From Trichomonas vaginalis G3 (lineage: Eukaryota > Parabasalia > Trichomonadida > Trichomonadidae), in contig NC_067203.1 of the NCBI RefSeq assembly GCF_026262505.1, forward strand, positions 8,060,001-8,124,000: a stretch of DNA of 64,000 nt, given 5' to 3'. Both the position numbers and the translations under genes were made by a program. This document shows, piece by piece, positions 16,186 to 27,444 of the stretch; within the stretch, counting starts at the first letter, position 1; every line of letters begins with the position of its first letter. A model generated the notes under the pieces. That model saw nothing but the letters and a program-made list of their open reading frames with translations, did no database searches and was not told the DNA's origin.

Positions 16186-16640
16186 ATGTCTAGCGATTTC
16201 GCCATCTATATTCGAGACAAGCTTTTCGACAGCAAAACATCTGTCGACCATAAAATCTTACATAGTGTAAACAAGAAAGGTGAATTTGTTCTAAAGTTCT
16301 GTTTCTGGGAATATGACAAGAACCATAAAACATTAAGCAGAGAAGTCTTTAAGTTTGTCAATGACAGACTTGTTGACAGAGATGACGCCGATTGGAAAGA
16401 TGAAGTCCAACAAAAGTTCTTAGAATGCAAAGAAGACACATGCGCTGTTCTTGAAGATGAAATAGGAAACAGAATAGAAGAGCTATTAAAGGACAAAGAA
16501 CTTTTACATAAATATGGTTGCGCCAAATTTGACATAACTCCACCAGAGAAGAAGAAGAAGAGAGAGAAGAAAGAAAAGAAAGTAGAAGAAGAGAAAAAGA
16601 ACCTGAACCAGTTCCAGAGAAAAAGAAATTTGACATGTAA
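16186..16640 (+). pseudogene. Charged hypothetical protein (one frameshift near the end)
   Basis: Starts MSSDFAIYIRDKLFDSKTS. About 135 residues follow, ending in a Lys/Glu-rich stretch (EKKKKREKKEKKVEEEKK). At an A run near 16598 the coding signal moves to another frame, EPEPVPEKKKFDM, and stops at 16640. The unshifted frame runs a little further without the Pro/Glu pattern. Divergent partner of the ATPase. No family recognised. Confidence 0.6.
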
Positions 16641-16655
16641 AATAAAATTTTATTT

Positions 16656-17075
16656 TTAGAACATTTCTGGGTCAATGTCAATGTTCTCTTCCTCTTTAGG
16701 AGTAAACACTGGCTTAGACTCTAAAATCTTTTTACCCAATTTACCTTGAACTTCAACTATCTTAGACTCATAATATTCATAGTCGTCTGCTTTCTTTGGT
16801 TCATAAGGTATAACAAGTTTGTATGCTTTGCCTTCTTTAAGGTTTGAAAACCTTCTGTCAAAACTTTCTTTGACTGCTAACAAACCTTCTATGTCTAAGT
16901 CTTCAAATTTCGCACCATTTTTAGTCACAATAGCAAACTTAACTGGTTCGATGTTCCAAACTTTGTCAAATGTAGACTTTTCAAAATTGTAGAAGTAAAC
17001 GTTCAAATAAGCGAATGGGTCTAGTTCTTCTTTGACTTCTGTCATGTACTTGTTGACTGAAATATATTTCGTCAT
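16656..17075 (-). CDS. Hypothetical Maverick protein, 139 residues
   Basis: Starts MTKYISVNKYMTEVKEELDP and ends in an acidic tail NIDIDPEMF. The centre has alternating beta-type sequence (VNVYFYNFEKSTF, AYKLVIPYEPKKADDYEYY). Intact, with the leader ATTTTTTTATCCGATAGAAAAG. It sits between the ATPase block and the helicase. A single-stranded DNA-binding protein would fit the size and acidic tail, but no motif proves it. Confidence 0.55.
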   Translation of the reverse strand: MTKYISVNKYMTEVKEELDPFAYLNVYFYNFEKSTFDKVWNIEPVKFAIVTKNGAKFEDLDIEGLLAVKESFDRRFSNLKEGKAYKLVIPYEPKKADDYEYYESKIVEVQGKLGKKILESKPVFTPKEEENIDIDPEMF

Positions 17076-17110
17076 CTTTTCTATCGGATAAAAAAATATT
17101 TTTTTTAAAT

Positions 17111-18338
17111 TTACTCAGAAAAATTTTTCTTTGTATATACACCATTCTGAACATCTAAAAGATTTTTGACATTTGCCAAGAATGTACGTTTAGAAGCTGC
17201 CATATAACCATACTCTTGACAATACTGTTTATATTCATCGTACAATGACCTTTCATCTAATGACACAAAGTCAGTTTCATCTATGAACAGTTCATATACA
17301 CTCTTGTTTGCTTCTAACAATGTTTGTCTCTCTTCGGTATGTGGAATTTGTCTTGGATTGAACTTTGAAATATCTAATGTCATAAAATATGAGAACAAGT
17401 GGTTGTAAAAGTCAGATGTCAAAGTTTCTGCTAAGTCGTCAAAATATTCTGTATCTTGCATATGAGAATCTGACGTTCTGACAACTACATATCTTCTGTC
17501 AGAACTTTCTAACTTCATCGGAACAGTATTGTTTGAAACCATAATGAAGTTTGCAACATTCTCACAAACTCTTTGGTCTTTATACTTTCTTTCAACAACT
17601 CCAACTTTGTCTGTTATAAGACTCTTCAAAGCATCTGAGTTCAAAACTTTTGTTGTATCTATACTTTGAAGTTCATTGCAAACTATAAGTTTCATATTCT
17701 CTATTGAGGAGTTAAATTTACCGCAGATGTTTTCTAAGTTTGTCATATTCGGATTCGAATAGCCCTCTAACAGTTTGCACAAAATATCTGTAAAGAATGT
17801 GTTCTTACCAGTTCCTTGTTTTCCAATTATAATGAGAGCAGTTTCATTTTTAGCACTTGGATATTGTAAGATGTGTGCAAACCAACATAAGATATCTTAG
17901 ACTCTTCGTTTCCATTGCATATAATTTCTTTGACATGGTCTAACCAAGCTTCTATAACATTTCTTTCCATTCTACTTGTTCGTATTTATATCCAGTGAAG
18001 ATAGAATAGAAGTTTGGAGATGGTGTATAGAACTTTATACCTCGAACTGAAAAATCTTCTAACTTTGACAATAAGATATCCCAAGCATCTAACATCTTCA
18101 TTCCAACTTGTACAACTTTTATTTTCTTAAGTTTCTGTCTACATTCTTGTTCAGACACTATTGTTGCTCTTGTTTGTTAAAGACAACATCCCATTCTTTC
18201 ATGAAAAACATTCTGGGGCAGAGTCGACATAAATGACTAAACGTTTCAAATTTCGACTGCTTTGTTATAGTCTCGAAATGGACACATATTTCTGAATGCT
18301 TGGAAGTCATAAAAATCTGAAACATCTATTCTGTACAT
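17111..18338 (-). pseudogene. SF3 (D5-like) primase-helicase, frameshifted
   Basis: The gene starts MYRIDVSDFYDFQAF at 18338 after TTTTTTATTTTTATAAAA. It changes frame several times (near 18245, 18180, 17950 and 17790). A Walker A box IIGKQGTGKNTFF lies near 17800, before the intact last part (17111-17782) with ...NFIMVSNNTVPMKLESSDRR and a C-terminal wing. These are features of poxvirus D5-like superfamily 3 helicases that unwind replicating viral DNA. No counterpart is visible in Maverick B. Confidence 0.75.
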
Positions 18339-18365
18339 TTTTATAAAAATAAAAAAATATTTTTT

Positions 18366-19156
18366 TTATTCTTGACTTTGTTGTTGCATTTGTTGCATTT
18401 GTTGTTCTTGAGCTATTTGTTGTTGAAGTTGTTCTTGTAGTACATACTTTCCCAGTTGCATCTTCCAATTCGAAACTTTCTGCCGTCATTGACAAATACA
18501 TAGGACATAAAAGTTTTACAGGAAAAGTTTGCGTCAACTAAGGTTAAGTTTATGTTTGCTAAAGTGTTTGAGTTTACTAAAGCTGAAAACTCTGCATTCG
18601 AATGAACTAGGCAAACCAGCAGAGAAAGTGTTGTTTATACGCATAAGTATCTTTTGGTCATAGTAGTTTCTGTCGACATTCGAATAACACTTTGAACCTA
18701 AGTTTGAAACAATATATAAAATAGGTGTGCTTAAAGTCAATGGAATAGATAGACCTTGTATGACACCTTTTCCTGTTATAGGAAACTGTTGGTAGTAAAA
18801 ACCAGATATAAGTTTTGTATTATAGCTCATATCGTTTATACTAAACTCAGTCGGACATCAAACATAATGAAACCTGCTCTAGTTGCAGCACATGTTACAT
18901 CCGTCCTTAAAGTATTAAATAAGTCAACAAAACCTGTTGGTTGGTATATCTGAGTAAGTATCTTCAAAGAAGTATTTTTTACCATTCACAACAACAAAGT
19001 CTTCTGGTGTCAAAAGAGCAAAACAGGCTTTAGTCGTCATTGTGTTTAAGGTTAGTTTACAATATCGTCCTTGAGGACTTTGTAAGTTTGTTGTTATAGA
19101 ATTATATGACTCAGGGTTTTAGTCGTAATAGTATAAACCACTATGTCTTCTGCCAT
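18366..19156 (-). pseudogene. Penton/minor-capsid-candidate protein (multiple frameshifts)
   Basis: Starts MAEDIVVYTITT directly after the TAA of the upstream gene (no spacer). Coding pieces in changing frames include KACFALLTPEDFVVVNGKKY, FVDLFNTLRTDVTCAATRAG and MSYNTKLISGFYYQQFPITG, ending with a Gln-rich tail. The pattern and order match the intact Maverick B protein at 48666-49463 (SINDMSYNTKLISGFYYQQF against TDMTHRARLLLGAYHQELPL). A single jelly-roll penton is the likeliest role by analogy with other Polintons. Confidence 0.6.
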
Positions 19157-19738
19157 TTACTTAGCAAGTAATTTTAATGAAATGTTGTGGTCGTCAAATA
19201 TTTTTATGACGTCTGGGAAACTATATTTTAAGTTCAACGTTTCACCTCCTTTCATAACGTATATCTTGTCAATGACATTATATGAAACACCACAGCAACT
19301 AACGTCGGGTTCTATTTCTTTGATGTTTATATCGTCTGCCTCTGTCAAAAGTTTCAATAGTTCTTTCAAAACTTCATGAGGTGCGATGACATATGAGTTC
19401 ACTTTACAGGGTTGTGTTCGACCAAGTTTAACATTATACCCAAAGCTTGACAAATCTTCTCCTGAGTTTTAAGTTTGTCTTTAAGTTGTTGGTAGTCGTT
19501 TCGAATATCTGCAACAGAACTTAAGTCTCTGCTAACTTCAGGGTATGTTGGTTGTTCTTTTACAGGAACTATTGTTATACCATCTTCGTCTTCGTATGGT
19601 TTCCCCACTTCAACATCTTTCTTTGACATTGACAACAACACTTTGACTGTTTGTTTGAGTTGGTGAATTTAACTTCACATCTGCCATCGCCATTAAACCT
19701 TTTGAAACACTTACGCTTCTATTTTTCGGAAATGACAT
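19157..19738 (-). pseudogene. DPxxxCCG-motif protein (frameshifted; homologue of 49480-50081)
   Basis: Three overlapping frames read as one gene: MSFPKNRSVSVSKGLMAMAD (start 19738), MSKKDVEVGKPYEDEDG to LVEHNPVK, and VNSYVIAPHEVLKELLKLL to ISLKLLAK. IKEIEPDVSCCGVSYN corresponds to DYLDPEIECCGQIPVF in the B copy, and the ends also match. About 190 residues. The gene lies between the penton-like gene and an 18-bp two-way promoter. Confidence 0.6.
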
Positions 19739-19756
19739 TTTACTTAGAATAAAAAG
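19739..19756. promoter_or_regulatory. 18-bp two-way promoter region
   Basis: TTTACTTAGAATAAAAAG separates the divergent starts at 19738 (-) and 19757 (+). Confidence 0.6.
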
Positions 19757-20179
19757 ATGGACGTATTTGAGTATCTCTTCGAATTGAAGCAGAACAAAGT
19801 TTACACACAAACAAAACAATACAAGTTCATTGACAGAATAGTTCTTTATACAAACAATGGAAAATGTTATAGAATAGCAGTCTTTGCTGAACCAAAATAT
19901 TTTCATAAAGCAAAGAAAGTTGGTATAACTGAAATGGTGAAAGTTCTTGAAGCAGACAAAAATATAACAACAAAACTGACCGATATTTCTAAAGGTAAGT
20001 TTTTAATACAATATTATGTCAAAACTGGCGTACTGTCAATATTTGACGGAGAGAAGTCAGTTCAAGAACAACTTACTGACCTGCTGCCAAAATCTGCTCG
20101 ATGGAAGCTGTCGTTATGCCAATCTGAGGAGCCCCAGCAGGTTTCATCGAACGAATCTTCAAAAGAGCATCTTCCGTGA
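19757..20179 (+). CDS. Hypothetical Maverick protein overlapping the capsid gene end
   Basis: 140 residues starting MDVFEYLFELKQNKVYTQTK. The first ~105 residues look genuinely coding (beta/alpha mix, FIDRIVLYTNNGKCYRIAVF). The last ~35 residues lie antisense to the 3' end of the capsid gene and look less natural. The true end may therefore be nearer 20090, or the two genes converge with a 107-bp overlap. No family recognised. Confidence 0.55.
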   Translation: MDVFEYLFELKQNKVYTQTKQYKFIDRIVLYTNNGKCYRIAVFAEPKYFHKAKKVGITEMVKVLEADKNITTKLTDISKGKFLIQYYVKTGVLSIFDGEKSVQEQLTDLLPKSARWKLSLCQSEEPQQVSSNESSKEHLP

Positions 20180-21678
20180 AAAGTGCTATTGGTTTTGTAA
20201 ACTTCTTTGCTTTCAATTCATCTGGACCGTCTCTGTCACCAGTATATTGTATTTGAACTGTACCAACAGTTGAAATACCACCCATAAAGTCTTCTGAGTC
20301 AGCAAATGGAATGCCAAGCCAAAAGTTTGAACGGTCTCCATTTGTATATTGAGTTTTTTGAGCTCCTGTATGGTCCATACTTTCACATATGGCATAATAG
20401 AACTTTGCATTTCAGGGTTAATGGTTGTTGTGAAGTTGTTGTTAAAGTTCATAGCATCTAATGTCAAGTTGTATGACCTCATATCCTCAACTGTAGAATA
20501 TTCTTCTCTTGGATAATATTTGCCATCTATGTTTATATGATATTTAATACCAGGGTTGTAGAAACAAGAATAGTCATTTATAGTTCGTCTGAACAGTACA
20601 AACATAGTATCTGCATGTTTCATTGCAGTTGTTAAGCAATATCTGTTCTTGCACCTGGGTCAGCACTTTGGTTTCCAACTTCACCTGCAAAGTCTTTGAC
20701 AGATATTTGGTGTATAGGGAACATAAGTGGAACTGCAATATATTTGGCAGCTAAAGCATTTGAAATATCTGGGTCCAACATATAGACTGCAAGTCTGCTT
20801 TCTATTCTCTTGCATTCAAACTTTTTCGCATGTGAACTTAACTGGGTCCCAAGCATCTCCAGCAGCATTGAAATAATAGTTTACTTCAGTGTTGAGGTTT
20901 GAGAAACCAAAGTCTAAGTCAACTTTGTTTTTGCAAAAGTCGGCGAATGACATTTTATTTGTTCCCACTACTTCTGTAAGAGTGAATGGGTCTTGTGTTG
21001 GTGCAATGACTAAGTTATTTTTGCTTGGAGTAAGTTCGATAGAAATTTTTCCTGCCCAGTTTGGCAAGTATCTTAAAAACCTGAAGATGAGGAAAGATGA
21101 CAAAGGAACTCTAAGTTTCAGTTTTACTTTGGTTACTGCTGCTGCAGTTTGTCCAGAAAGGTTAACATAAACTCCTGGAACGTTAGGGTCAAGTCTTCTT
21201 ATTTTCTCAATAGTTGCATACTGGTCTGTTTGTTCTCTAGCTTGTGGTTGTACTGAGTTTCTCAAAGCGAACCATTCATAGTTTGCCCATGTTACTGTTT
21301 GAACTAAGTCAGAGTTAGAATATATCTTATATCCCATGAAAACTTCTGGAGCATATTGGTATCCGACATAGAAAATTCCATTGCAACCTTTCTTGTCAGA
21401 CAACTTGGCAGAAGGTTTTATTTCAATGTCTTGTTCCACGTATAAGAAAGAGTTGTCAATAGAAATATATGAAACCTGTCGCAAGCAATATCTACTGTTG
21501 TTGAAGAACCTTCTCCAAACTCACCTACGTTTCCATAAGAAACAGCAGTTGTATATTCGTAAGTTCCAGGAACTATTTCTGACCTTCTAATGGCATTGTC
21601 GCATTCGTTATACCATTCGGAAACATTTCCATTCATAGCATCCAAAACTGTTGGCGTTATATTCTGAGCGGCGTACAT
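20073..21678 (-). pseudogene. Major capsid protein, double jelly-roll type (frameshifted)
   Basis: Starts MYAAQNITPTVLDAMNG at 21678 after TATATTTTTACTCATATGAA. Four further frames carry the protein to 20073. The total, about 530 residues, equals that of the intact Maverick B capsid gene (34555-36126, 523 residues). Matching segments include SFLIFRFLRYLPNWAGKISI against KFLILEVIRFIPAFAGNIQL. It would form the pseudo-hexameric capsomers of the virion. At least three frameshifts (near 21480, 20850 and 20625) make it non-functional. Confidence 0.8.
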
Positions 21679-21710
21679 TTCATATGAGTAAAAATATAGA
21701 ATAGTTGGAT

Positions 21711-24700
21711 TTATATGTCATAATAGAACCCACGTGGACCAAGCTTTACTTTCTTCCTGACTGAGTTTTTAACTCTTCTTTTTCCTTCATTGCCCTCTGC
21801 TTGAAGTTGTTGCATCTTTGCATTATGTTCATCTAGTATGTTGCAAATTTCCCATGTCCTTTTTGCCTTTTGGCTCTGGTCGCCCATCTCAGGTAACCTA
21901 TATCCTAGAAAGATTTTGTCATAGTTTGTATTTGAGTCTTCGCGTATTGTTTGCATGACTCTTTCCTGAGTTTCCGGTTCAAGCTCTTCAAACAGTGCCT
22001 GTCCATATGGAATAAGCTCGTTTCCAAATATATGTTTTTGTAGCCATTCTGGTTTTCTTTCCATGTTACCAACTATATCTTTTGTGAATGGGAAAGCTTT
22101 TACCCAATCTTTCAGTCTTGCGTCGTTTATTTCTGTAGTTGGTTTTATTTTGTCAAGGAACATGTTTTTTCAATACTAACATTTCATTTGGTACTGTCCA
22201 TTTGAGTTTTCTTAAATATTCATCCCTTCTCATTCATTGTCTGCAAAGTAAGTTTTTATGACATTTTGTAAACTTTCGTTTGCAAGGTCATGTACAATAG
22301 GTTCTCTTCCTTCTCCCTCCCTAACTTTCTTTCTAAACTCTTCACCAAATATACCATCTCTATGGTTCTGTGTAGTTCTTTGAGATAAATGTTTAGAACG
22401 TCAGGTGTTATATTTCCATCAGCCATGTTCATTTCATACTGGTCCAAAATATCTGCATCTTTCATATCTTTCAATGGCATTAAAGCCGCGCTGAAAATAC
22501 CAGCTATATCTGGTTCACCATTGACTTCCATTGCGTCTACAACTTCTTGGAATTGTGGTTGTAAGTTTATGAACCACCTATCCGGATTAGCTTTATGACC
22601 CCATCTCATTGTAGTTCCATCGTCTGCAGAAACAAAAGTAGGTTTGTTTCCATCTTGGTTAGGTTCTGAATGAACTTTAAACAATGTTTCATTTCTATAT
22701 GTTTTCTTGAAATTTAACCTTTTATTTTCACCGAGTTCATCCGAAGATTGAACGTTAAATGCTCGTAAGTAAAAAGGGTTGTTGTATTTGTGTACATTTT
22801 TTTCAGTTCTTCCATTCTATGCTGGATATTTTCATCTGATGTTGGAGTCTTTTGTATGTCGGCAAACATTTTTCGATATTCTTCTACTATGTCAGCCGAA
22901 TTTTTTTTAGACTCTTGGAAATATTCCATATTCTCCGCATACTCTTGTTGAGGGTCAAGATTTTTCGGCTGTTCCAAATCTTCATCTAGTTCTGTGAAGT
23001 TAGTTTCCAAAGGAGGACTTGTTCGTTTCCTTCAGGCTCTTCTAGCTGTTGTTGCTGAACTATTTCTTCCATGTCTGGTTGTATCTGAACTTCTTCCTGT
23101 GGAGTTTCTTGTACCTCATCTGCTGGCATTTCATATATTCCGAGACCGTTTTCAACAATTTCCCTATCTACGTCATCCGCATTCATAAGCTTTTGTTCTT
23201 TCGTTCCGTCTCTATTTTTTACGCGTTTCATGACGAAAGTTGAATTGTCATTTAGCTCTGACATCAAATATCTCGGAGTAAATTCATCCATGTCATTTGG
23301 ATGATATGCTATTAAATCATATCCCTTAGCGAGCTTGTATTTTCCAGGTTTGAGATTATATCCGTTTTGGTGCTGAGCCATAAAGCTAAATAGGTTCGGG
23401 TCAGTATTTCCATCCTTGAACTTTCCAATAGCTTCTTTATATCTGTCACTAAAGTCAACAGTATCTGGGAAACCACACTCTTCTTTAAGCATTTTTAAGA
23501 ATTCTTGGTTTCCTTGTTCTCTACTTCTTTTATGTCCTTGTTCTGTTTGTGGTTGTTGTTGTGCTGGTTTTGGTTGTGGTGCAGGTGCTGGATTTTGAAC
23601 TGTTGGTTGTTGTGCTGGATTTTGAACTGTTGGTTGCTGTGCTGGATTTTGAACTGTTGGTTTTGGTTGTTGTTGTGGTGCTGGATTTTGAACTGTTGGT
23701 TGTTGTGTTGGTTTTGGTGCATGCCTGTGTCTGTGTCCATGTGACGATGTAAATGTTTTAGGTAGTCCTGGTGCAGGTGCTTCTCTTGGAGGGTTTGGTG
23801 GTATATAAGTTCCACCAGCTGGCACATATGTTCCATCTGCAGCATAATGTCCTACCTGACTTTTCGTTTTTAAGAAAGCATTTACTAGGTCTGTTTTGGT
23901 CTGTTGTAACTCTTTTTCTTGACTTTTCACAACAGTTGCTCTAACGGCGTCATAGGCACTTTGAACTGCCTGTCTCGTTGCTGCATCTGTTATTTTCGTC
24001 ATATTTTGTGCTACTTCTCTTAACTCTTTGTCGAAACCTTCAGACTTCAGTTTCTTTCCAGATGAGAAGTCGTTCACTAGTTTCACCTTACTATGAAGAG
24101 CTTCGAAGGCGTTCTTAAAGTCAGCATTTGTTAAAGCTTCATTTGAACTGTCTTCATCCGCTTGTATTTTTGTCCTTATTGACCCTATAAGCTGGGCTGC
24201 TTTGGCGTTGGCTTGGGCATCTAACCAGTCATTGTTAGCTTTTATATATTCTGCGCTTTTCATTGCCTTTTGCATGGCTGCGTCGTTATTTTTACTTTCT
24301 TGTGCTAAGTTTTCATACTGTACGGTTTGGTTTTGCAACTGTAAAAGTTTTTCTGCCTTTACATTTGCTTCAACTTCTTTTTTATACTCATCGCTATCCA
24401 TATATGTCTTCAGGGCTTTTTGTTTTATTTCTTCATCTTTCAGTACTTTATATTGAGTAGTATGGTTTTTCAAATTTACAACATCTTGTTCCATTTTTGC
24501 TACTTCTGCTGCTTTTTCTGACACTTTTTTTGCATATTCCTCTGTACTTAGTTCTTTCAGTTGTTCTTCTTTCTTCTTTTTCTCTACGTTTAACTCATTG
24601 AGTTTCTTTGTGTGTCTGTCATATTCTAGTTTCTTTTCGTTTTCACCTATTTGTTTCTGTATGTCTATGTTTGACTTTTTGACATCTGATATTTGATTTT

Positions 24701-24977
24701 TGAGTGAACTCAAATTCATTTGACTTTGAGGGTTATATGCTGTTCCGTCTGCAGCTCCACCATAGCCTGCCATTTTCGCTAAAAGTGCCGCTCTTAAACC
24801 TCCACTCTGTGCACCAAAAACTCGGTTTAAAAGCATAGGATTGCTTGACATTTGTTGCAACATAGTGGGGTCATTCAATATTTGTTGTTGCAACTGTTGT
24901 TGTGGTGTCAGTTTTACTATTGGATGTTTCAATGCTCTCTTCCTCTTACGTATATTCTTACGTAGCTTACGTGGCAT
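21711..24977 (-). pseudogene. Very large coiled-coil/PQ-repeat protein (frameshifted into four pieces)
   Basis: The longest piece (22986-24977, 663 residues) starts MPRKLRKNIRKRKRALKHP (basic), has a long coiled coil (IGENEKKLEYDRHTKKLNEL on), and then three to four copies of QQPTVQNPA with Pro/Gln around 23560-23720. A globular region FMAQHQNGYNLKPGKYKLAK follows. The coding signal continues in shifted frames through 22714-23010, 22256-22684 and 21711-22163, ending LGPRGFYYDI; about 1080 residues in all. A structural or scaffold role near the capsid gene is plausible. No homologue seen in Maverick B. Confidence 0.55.
23560..23720. repeat. Tandem repeats coding for Pro/Gln peptide
   Basis: Imperfect 30-36-bp repeats containing TGGATTTTGAACTGTTGGTT, encoding QQPTVQNPA on the minus strand, four copies. 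Confidence 0.75.
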
Positions 24978-25855
24978 TTTAAGTGAAGTTAAAAAGCGGT
25001 TTTTGACAGATGTTTTATTGTGACTTCTTCGTAAAGACTTTGTTGAGACTTCTTCGTAAATGAGTGTAAATGACCCAAAAATATATTTTAGGGTAGAAGG
25101 GTATATCTAACCTCTTTTCTAACCTCTTTTCTACCCTCTTGAATTTTCATGAACTTTCTTGTCTATGTTTTGTTGAGATTTCTTCGTAAAGACTTTGTTG
25201 AGACTTCTTCGTAAAGACTTTGTTGAGACTTCTTCGTAAATGAGTGTAAATGACCCAAAAATATATTTTAGGGTAGAAGGGTATATCTAACCTCTTTTCT
25301 AACCTCTTTTCTACCCTCTTGAATTTTCATGAATTTCTTCGTAAAGACTTTGTTAAGACTTCTTCGTAAAGACTTTGTTGAGACTTCTTCGTAAAGACTT
25401 TGTTAAGACTTCTCGTAAAGACTTTGTTGAGACTTCTTCGTAAAGACTTTGTTAAGACTTCTTCGTAAAGACTTTGTTGAGACTTCTTCGTAAATGACCC
25501 TAGTAGTATATTTTTGGTGTAAATTTCATGAAAATTCAAGAGGGTAGAAAAGAGGTTAGAAAAGAGGTTAGATATACCCTTCTACCCTAAAATATATTTT
25601 TGGTGTAAATTTCATGAAAATTCAAGAGGGTAGAAAAGAGGTTAAAAAGAGGTTAGATATTACCCTTCTACCCTAAAATATATTTTTGGTGTAAATTTCA
25701 TGAAAATTCAAGAGGGTAGAAAAGAGGTTAGAAAAGAGGTTAGATATACCCTTCTACCCTAAAATATATTTTTGGTGTAAATTTCATGAAAATTCTGAGT
25801 AAAATGACAGATGTTTATATGACACTTTCTCCGGTTTATAGGACCTCTCTCATAT
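24978..25855. repeat. Right subterminal repeat block of Maverick A
   Basis: No gene. It holds about a dozen copies of a 24-25-bp unit GACTTCTTCGTAAAGACTTT (25017-25495), interrupted by two forward copies of the cassette-flank unit (25076-25145, 25256-25332). Three tandem reverse copies of about 90 bp follow (25507-25800). The block may be a dumping ground of cassette flanks or a replication-related end structure. Confidence 0.8.
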
Positions 25856-25905
25856 TCTAAACATCTTCGGGGCTAGAGGGCACGAAGTGCCTGGAAGCCC
25901 CACTA

Positions 25906-25950
<45 letters not shown>
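25856..25950 (-). repeat. Maverick A right terminal inverted repeat
   Basis: Inverse copy of 1926-2013: about 50 unique bases and a T tract (25908-25951). The nested hairpin 25869-25901 is perfect here: outer stem GGGGCT/AGCCCC and inner hairpin GGCAC-GAA-GTGCC. The direct repeat TAAGCA follows at 25951-25956. Confidence 0.85.
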
Positions 25951-25954
<4 letters not shown>

Positions 25955-26233
25955 CAGTTGAAGAGAATAAGATATTAGTAATAAAAAACTTTCCCCAGAA
26001 AGGAACACCAAAAATGACGAGATAAAGCCATTGCAAAGAGAAAATGGAAGAAGAAAACGAACTGAATATAGAAAACTCATGAAGCGATGTATCTATGGGA
26101 AAACTATTGAAACGATGTATTTATTTTCAATGCATATGTGCTAGTGTTTACATAATTCAAAATCTCAAAGTTAAAGTTTTAAATGTCACTTTTTGAACCT
26201 TAAATTTGGAATTTCAAATAAAAAAAATTCAAA

Positions 26234-27016
26234 ATGGAAGATAATCAAGAAATTCCTGATCTTTCATATGGTGCTTGTTTGATCGGACCACCTGGTAGTG
26301 GAAAGACATCAGCAATCAAGGCATTGAAAGAAATGTGCGAAAAACTAAGCAGACACGTTATAGTAATGAATCTTGATCCGGCCAATGACCAATTACCTTA
26401 TCAAGCAGACTTTGATATTTGTTCAACAATAAATGTTAAGGATGTAATGGCTACAACTGCTTTAGGTCCCAATGGCGGCCTAATTTATTGTATGGAGAGC
26501 CTTGCTGAAAACATAGATGCAGTTGCAGACGTGATACGTCCTCGTGTTCAGAAAGCATCGTATTTTCTAATTGATTTTCCTGGCCAAGTCGAATTATACA
26601 CTCATTCTGAATGCATTCGTCAATTTCTGGATAAATTCCAGAAAGATCTCAAACTTAAACTCGCTACAGTTAATCTTGTCGATGTTGTTTTGGCTTCTAC
26701 GAAACAAGGATATCTTGGTCAATCTCTAATGAGCATTGGAATGATGCTACGCTTATATACGCCCCATATCAATGTACTTAGTAAGTTTGATCTCGTTGAA
26801 ACAGGAGAAGTTGAACTTCCATTTGAAACAGAAACTTGTGATTTCGAAGACATGGTTTGCAGTGGAACACCAAGTAAACTACATCAAAAAATCGTTGAAC
26901 TTCTTTGCGATTACGACTTAGTTTCATACGAATATTTCAGTGTAACTGATGAAAGCTCTGTAATGCATCTGATTGAGCTTATCGATAAGGCTGTTGGTTG
27001 TTCATGGATGCTTTAA
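26234..27016 (+). CDS. GPN2: GPN-loop GTPase (GPN2-like)
   Basis: 260 residues with P-loop GPPGSGKT (18-25), the family-defining GPN triplet at 78-80 inside LGPNGGLIYCMESL, FPGQVELYTHSE (G3 region) and LSKFDLVE (guanine specificity). The GQVELYTH sequence and the length suit the GPN2 branch. GPN GTPases act in the cytoplasm in assembly and nuclear import of RNA polymerase II. The ATG follows TTTCAAATAAAAAAAATTCAAA; a clear initiator motif TGTCACTTTTTGAAC lies at 26184-26198. The stop codon is part of TAAA, the trichomonad polyadenylation signal. Intact, single exon. Confidence 0.92.
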   Translation: MEDNQEIPDLSYGACLIGPPGSGKTSAIKALKEMCEKLSRHVIVMNLDPANDQLPYQADFDICSTINVKDVMATTALGPNGGLIYCMESLAENIDAVADVIRPRVQKASYFLIDFPGQVELYTHSECIRQFLDKFQKDLKLKLATVNLVDVVLASTKQGYLGQSLMSIGMMLRLYTPHINVLSKFDLVETGEVELPFETETCDFEDMVCSGTPSKLHQKIVELLCDYDLVSYEYFSVTDESSVMHLIELIDKAVGCSWML

Positions 27017-27444
27017 AGTCAAAAATAAATTAGAATTAAAAAATAAAAGTTTTGTTTGTATTAAATTTCCGATTTTTATAACTCACATTTCCAGAAATCA
27101 AGAATCATTACATTAGATATGGTTGATTTTGTAATAAAATACTGATTGAATTAAGTTTTCTTAAATTGCATTATAAGAGCTTATTAAAAAGGTTATTTAT
27201 GCATGTAGATATATCTGGTTGATTTGATTGATCTAAAAAGTTTATATAAAGAATTTTGAAAAATATCTCACTCAATACCTAGATTTTAATAACAAAATAC
27301 CAAAATATAATGTCAAGTGCTTTGATTAATGCAGAAAACAAGTATTAAATTTTTCAATAATTTTAGATAATTTTTAAAAAAATAAAGTAAACTGTAATTT
27401 ATACAAAAATATCATTTTTTATTTATTAAATTGTTAACATTTTT
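27017..27444. other. AT-rich intergenic region
   Basis: 428 bases between the convergent ends of the GPN2-like and TLDc genes. I see no gene or structured repeat. Confidence 0.6.

Larger units (their letters stand above)
1926..25950. mobile_element. Maverick A (Polinton-type virus-like transposon)
   Basis: A 24-kb element flanked by the 6-bp direct repeat TAAGCA (1920-1925 and 25951-25956), the target-site size usual for Maverick/Polinton integrases. The termini are inverted repeats. Inside are PolB, integrase, packaging ATPase, major capsid, further virion-like proteins, tail-collar fibre, SF3 helicase, HNH protein and a Dam-like methyltransferase. Many genes carry frameshifts, so this copy is probably no longer autonomous. 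The region 10.2-13.75 kb is visibly GC-richer and may have a separate origin. Confidence 0.92.

Noticed and set aside
25327-25539. 70-residue frame with LTKSLRRSLNKVFT repeats
   Set aside because: Translation of the 25-bp tandem repeat only; no start context and frame broken in neighbouring units.
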